Shown here in pieces: positions 12,401-18,400 of a stretch of 26,928 nucleotides of DNA (the stretch's first letter is position 1; each line of letters opens with the position of its first letter). The stretch is from Apostichopus californicus. Taxonomy: Eukaryota; Echinodermata; Holothuroidea; Aspidochirotida; Stichopodidae. The stretch spans positions 1 through 26,928 of the forward strand of contig JAIPMN010044587.1 of NCBI GenBank assembly GCA_020650975.1, in the 5' to 3' direction. The notes beneath the pieces were generated by a model. It ran no database searches. It was not told the DNA's origin and was given only the letters and a program-made list of their open reading frames with translations. The position numbers were made by a program, and so were the translations under genes.

Positions 12401-15400
12401 GTTATACTTCTTTACCAAAGTAGTGCATAAGATAACCGAAAATTAATATGTTAATTAAATTATGAATGTTCCCAGTTGTTGCAATAAAGGAATGCAGTGG
12501 TAAATGCCTTTTGTGAATCACCCTCCGACCTCTCACTGCTACCCCCCCTCCCCCCTCCCTCACTACCACCTTCCCTATCCTGGGTTTTTAACAATCTCAT
12601 AAATGGTTAGAGGTTATATGGTTGTATATGCTGTCGATTGGTGTTCTGTTGTAGTAGCCAAAAAATAAATGTAAAGTCTAAAATTAGTTTTTATTCTTTT
12701 AACTGTGAATAAAGGGGTGATGTTGGTCATCCCAGTACCTAACTACAGGTAGGTACTTGGACCTAAAAATAAACCAGCTACTGTAAGAAGAAGCCTGTCT
12801 GTTAAGAGATTGCTATTTTTTATGTGCACAAAAATCCTACGATGCCTTGGCACTATTTACTCTCACCTGTTGAAAAAAAAAAAAAAACTTGTAAGTTAAG
12901 GTTTTTATTTTTGTTTAAACAAAATAGAATGTTAAATACGAGTTATGGAGTATTTTAGTGAAATATGCACACTGTACCTCCATGACCTTTGACACATCTT
13001 TATTCATACCATATGGCTAGGATAATCCAAGCCCCTGCTGTGAAGGATCGGTTTAGGACAACTTATGATATCATTTGAATAAAAGAATGTCCTCATTAAA
13101 GAAAGCTTTGTAGATCTGCACTCACCATATATTCAACTACATGAGCTTTGTCACTAAAAATAGATCGAAAATTTTACCGAAATATATATTTTGGTAAGTT
13201 TTTTGGTATCTTTGTAATTATTCAAATGCAAAAGTGACTCATTGGTTTATTTCCTGACAATATCTATGAAAATGGGCTTGAACTTGGAAGGACTAGTGCC
13301 AGCTTTTTTTTTATATATATTTTTTTATCTATGCTTGCTGCCTGCCTGCTTGATACAGAAGTTAACTTTTCAGCTTTACCTTCACACAGCTCATTGTAAC
13401 CTGTGTCATCATGCCTCAGTATGTCTGTAACTTTTCCTCTCTTTTTCAATTCTTTCAACAGCAAGCCCAGATAGAAATTCAACAGAATATTGCAGCATCA
13501 AAAGCTAAGAAAGAGCAGGCAGTGAAAAAGAACCAACAGGTAAAGAAGATAAGGATTAACAATTAACTTATATATATTTGAGGAAGAAGTATGAAAACTT
13601 GATCTTAGTGCCAGTATATCTCATATGAGGGGGTGAAGGGGAAGGTGGGGTGGGGGGGGGTGGTATAAACCCCATCCAGATGATATTGTATTCTTGAGAG
13701 AAGTTGAACAAACTCTGTAGGGATGACAATGTATTCTATAAGGGAGTTGGGAGGGGGCAACATGGGGGGGGGGGGAGGGGAGCATTTTCTGTTAGTGTAG
13801 TAAAATCATCCACCAGCTCTTTCACGATGGGGAAAACTTAATTTACAAGAGCCGATAAAACTAAACTAAGAGAATAGTAGAACGACAGACGATCCCCCCT
13901 CCTGAGAGGGTGGTGTAATCTATGGGGTGGGGAGGGGATTGTTCCCTTCATCTGAAGTATTAAAGGATTACAAAATATCGTTAATTATACGAGCCAAATA
14001 ACGGTAAAAAGTTATTTTGGGTTTCATAGCCAAATTTTACCAATAAAAAAACACGGCAAAGACTTATTTTATTGGAATGTTTTCGGCTTTTTGCAGAATG
14101 CTCTGATGGCGGAGCTACAATCGAAATGCAAGAAAGATAACCACTACAAAGAGGCCGAGGATGGTGCAATCGAAAACATCATATCAGGTAATTATAATAA
14201 TGATAATAATAATGTAGGTTTATATAGGGCCACTCCAGGTAAGGGAGTAATGAAACCCTGTAACCAGTTAAAATCTTGGTATGTTTACGTCTCAAGATGT
14301 CTCAATAGTCCTCATTACTTTAAATATGTTCGATTATTATCCCGTAAAAAGTTCTGCATGGCTGTTTCATCTGTCGGTGATCATTTATTATAACCTTTTG
14401 TTGCATGACATCAATTTTAATGATAATCTCACTGACCGTTTGCACATCCTACTTTTTCCGTGAAGTAATACGGTGTTTTTCTAAACTAAGATTTTCTGTT
14501 TTTTCTAAACAAAAGTATCATTGGCAAATCATAGTGTTTTCTACAAAGCGTTTAAACAACAAGGCATTGTTCACCTTGAGTATAATAGCTTTTATTCATC
14601 TATGCAAATACCATTCATTGAGTCTTAGTTTAGAAAGAGAAGGAACTGCAGATAAGACAACATAAAAATTTATTTATTCTTAATAACCAAATTTCTACCA
14701 TTTTATGTTTTTGATCGCCAACTATTCTTTGTTTACATTTTGTAGACTTTTGTTATTTCATAATTAGTATCCCATACTAAGGCTACCTAAAGATGTTTTT
14801 CAAACAAAGTTACATATTGAAGTTAGGATATATAAATTTTATTCCCCACACAATTTCTGTGAACCCTCTTATGTAATTTATTTATTAAAAAGTTTTAGAA
14901 AAGTATTAAGATATCTTTTGTTATTGTCATAGAATTAAGGTACTGGTATACTGTTAACCAGCTGAATCTAAAGTATCAAACTTGTGTTAAAATACACACA
15001 GTAAGTTGTGTGTTAAGAACACATAGTAAGTTGTTTGTTTAAGTACACATAGCAAGTTGTGTGTTCATGTACACATAGCAAGCTGTGTGTTCATCTACAC
15101 ATAGCAAGCTGTGTGTTTAAAGTACACATAGCAAGCTGTGTGTTCAAGAACACATAACAAGTTGTGTGGTCAAGAACACATAGCAAGCTGTGTTTTTAAA
15201 GTACACATTGCAAGTTTTGTGTTCAAGAACACATAGCAAGCTGTGTGTTCATCTACACATAGAAAGCTGTGTGTTCATCTACACATAACAAGCTATATGT
15301 TCATCTACACATAGCAAGCTGTGTGTTTAATTACACATTGCAAGCTGTGTGTTCAAACACACACATCAACCGACAGGAGCATAGTACATCACATAACAGT

Positions 15401-18400
15401 AGTTGAAAACTTAGCATACCTGAACATTCCTTGAATCATTTTCTCAAGATATGTCATCATCTCTTTAGTTTCAATGATACCCTGTAAAAACTTAGAAAAA
15501 AGAAAGACTAAAAAGTAGGCACAACAATTTCACGTTTTTTTTGTTTCTTCAAAGCCATGATATGTATCTGTCGTTGCTTTTTCACATCCTAAAACCGTTT
15601 CCTTTGTTTTTTCTGTTCATGACATCACATCCTCTGTTTCAGCTTTCAAGCGTGGAAAGCATGAGACATCTCTATGACAATATGTCACATGATTTTGTTT
15701 GTAAATCCTGCATCTTTGTAAGTAAACTCCTATTTGCCCCCCACATCACAAAATGTTCTTAATTTGCATATGTGGTTATCATCAAATTGCTCTGGTTTTC
15801 ATAATCGTATGCTTAATGTCCAGCTTTTTGCTATCATCGTCGATGGTTTAACTTACATGTAGCTGGCTGTGTTTAATAACAATGTTAGACTTCCCAACAA
15901 GTCTTCTCAAATTTCCAGTGTCATGAGTCTCCCAGAACTCAATCAAGTTTTTTATTTACTCATCCCCCCAAAAAAGACTGCAATTTGCCATTAATTAGCC
16001 CTGATTTCAATATGCAAAGAAGGTTCAGGGTAGGTATGTCATCTGTGAAAATGTGTGGTGGATTTAGACTATTGACTGTTGGGGGTCTCCTTGACAATGT
16101 ACCATACTGCATCAAGATGTTTATTTCATCTCTTGTGATCTGCTCGGAAGAAATGTAGCATTTAGTGGTAATTGGCATGCTAGATGGCAACGGATGTTGT
16201 CTTTCAGACACGACCAGTCGCTTTAAAGATGGTGAAACTTGTAATTATCATTCATTCTTCAACACTATCGTAGCTGCTATTACAGGAAGTAGTTCTCTGT
16301 CGCCCTCAGTCAGTTTTCAAATGCCTCCAGTAATGTAGGTGTCGTAGTCTGTATGTAATAGTCGCCGTCTAGATGTCAGTCCGTCAGAGGAGAAGTTTAT
16401 AAGTTGTAAAGTTTAGTGTAGTGAATTGGTTGTGTGTTTTCTAAAGTGAAAATGTCGAACTTAATACTTGAATAATAAAGAAAGCCAGATTGAGATACAT
16501 GCATGGCAAGGAAATAAATTTATGCAGATATTCAATAAGAATGGGTGACAGTTAAAAAAAACAAAATGAAACTTGATACTGTAGAATCAATATTACCTCT
16601 CATATGATAAGACAACCTTAACAGAACTAAATGTAACAAGGGGGGGGGGAGGAGGGGGGGCAGAGAGGGCTTCCACATTATTTGGATTTGAAAGGTATCT
16701 TATCATTATGAAATTGCAGTAGTTACCTTAAAAAAATAAAAATTGGGTTCTTTGTTTCTAATCTAAAATTCCAAAACAAAACTGAAGAATTAGAAAGTGG
16801 TATTTGTCTGACTTTAACATTCTGCTTACCTTTTCTATTAAATATAGACATTTCTAATCACACAGCTTCACTATTGTGCATCAAAATGCATAATTTGACA
16901 ACAATCTTCATCATTTTATTAGCAAAACAACTAGTCACTTAGAATACTCATAAAAGTAGGACTTGATTTTATACTATAAAGGACTTGATTTTTCAAAGGA
17001 AATTCCTTCTCCAATAGTCGGAATGTAGAGCTCTTAATGCCTTAAATTACGTCATCAGTTCATGACTATTTCTTGTCTGTTCCCATGGCAACTAATAAAT
17101 TGGTCAATTTTCTTTTCATCAACGAGTAGTCATTCACTCATCTCTAAATAGCTACTTCTCATTTTTGGTAAATGATTGAATATAAAAGTCGCAAATATCT
17201 CGATCATTTCAGTAATCGCTGCCAGTATGTTTCTGGAACCTTTTGACAAGAAAATCCATATTTTACAGCTTGTATTAATTTTATTAATCTGCTTCATATA
17301 TTCCTGGTAGTAAACATTTGCATCAAATTAAAATTCATCCAGAGTTAAAAACAAGGGAATCATGGTAAAAAAAAATATATATATATTTTAATAAAAGAAA
17401 AGATCATCATAATTCCATTTGTCCCATTTTTTTTGGTGACATCTGGAAGTCATTATGCCTCTCTCATATTTTCAGACCTATTCATTGCCGTAGGTTGTTT
17501 TACTTCACGGTACCAAGGTACCAATGCTTTGAATAAGATAAATGTTACAATATTATTCTTTATTTTTTTCATGATTTTTGTGTGTTTTTTTTCCTTCTTA
17601 GATGTTCATGTGTAAATGTTTTTTTTATACTGAGTATACTTTGTTTTTATGGTTACAAATCATTAAATTCATTGCTTAACATTTTTCCACGTTTACAGCT
17701 TTAGCGGAACTTCGCAAATGAAATAAAATAGTAAGAATCTCACGCTGCCAGTATCTCCATTCATCTTTAATTAAAGAAGAGGGGTGAAAAACAATGGATT
17801 CCTCTTTCCTAACAGTCCAATCATTTACTTAGCTCTGTCATTTGGGTACTTCACCAAAAGTTGCACAGTTGTCGTTAAGACCGAAAAGCATCAATATTGT
17901 CGATACTCAGGCAATAGAGCCAGACGTTACTGAAATAATAATAGCTGGCCAAATCTACCCGTGAAGAAGTCTGAAGTATTTGTATGTTCAAAAATTCTTC
18001 TGTATTCTCAAACATTTTGATCTTTGTGATAAAAGAGAAAATTGCTTTGATTATTATGTTTTGATGCTTTCACGTCGTACAACCTTGCAACTCTTGAAAG
18101 ATCCTGCAGTAAATGATTCAAATCACTCCGCACACATCTCTTCACTTTTCCTTCCTTTAATATCAAATTCAAATTCTTTTCTAAATATTAGTAACATTTC
18201 CATATGCTGGTGATTGCTGTTTTTAGTCTTTTTATATTGATAATTGTGGCTGTTGCGAATAATCAGAGCGAAAAAAAAAAAGGTCACTTAATCGGGAACA
18301 ATATTGATCAAAATGATTATGATGGTCTCTGATGGAAATGTGATTTAATAGTAGGTAGAAATGCGAAGATTAATATTAAGAAAGAGATTGTTTTAGCAGG

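Noticed and set aside
14994-15366. CRISPR-like array
   Set aside because: Units are contiguous with no unique spacers, and this is an animal intron.
17501-17525. GGTACCAAGGTACC repeated palindrome
   Set aside because: It is a short direct repeat of a 6-bp palindrome, easily due to chance.
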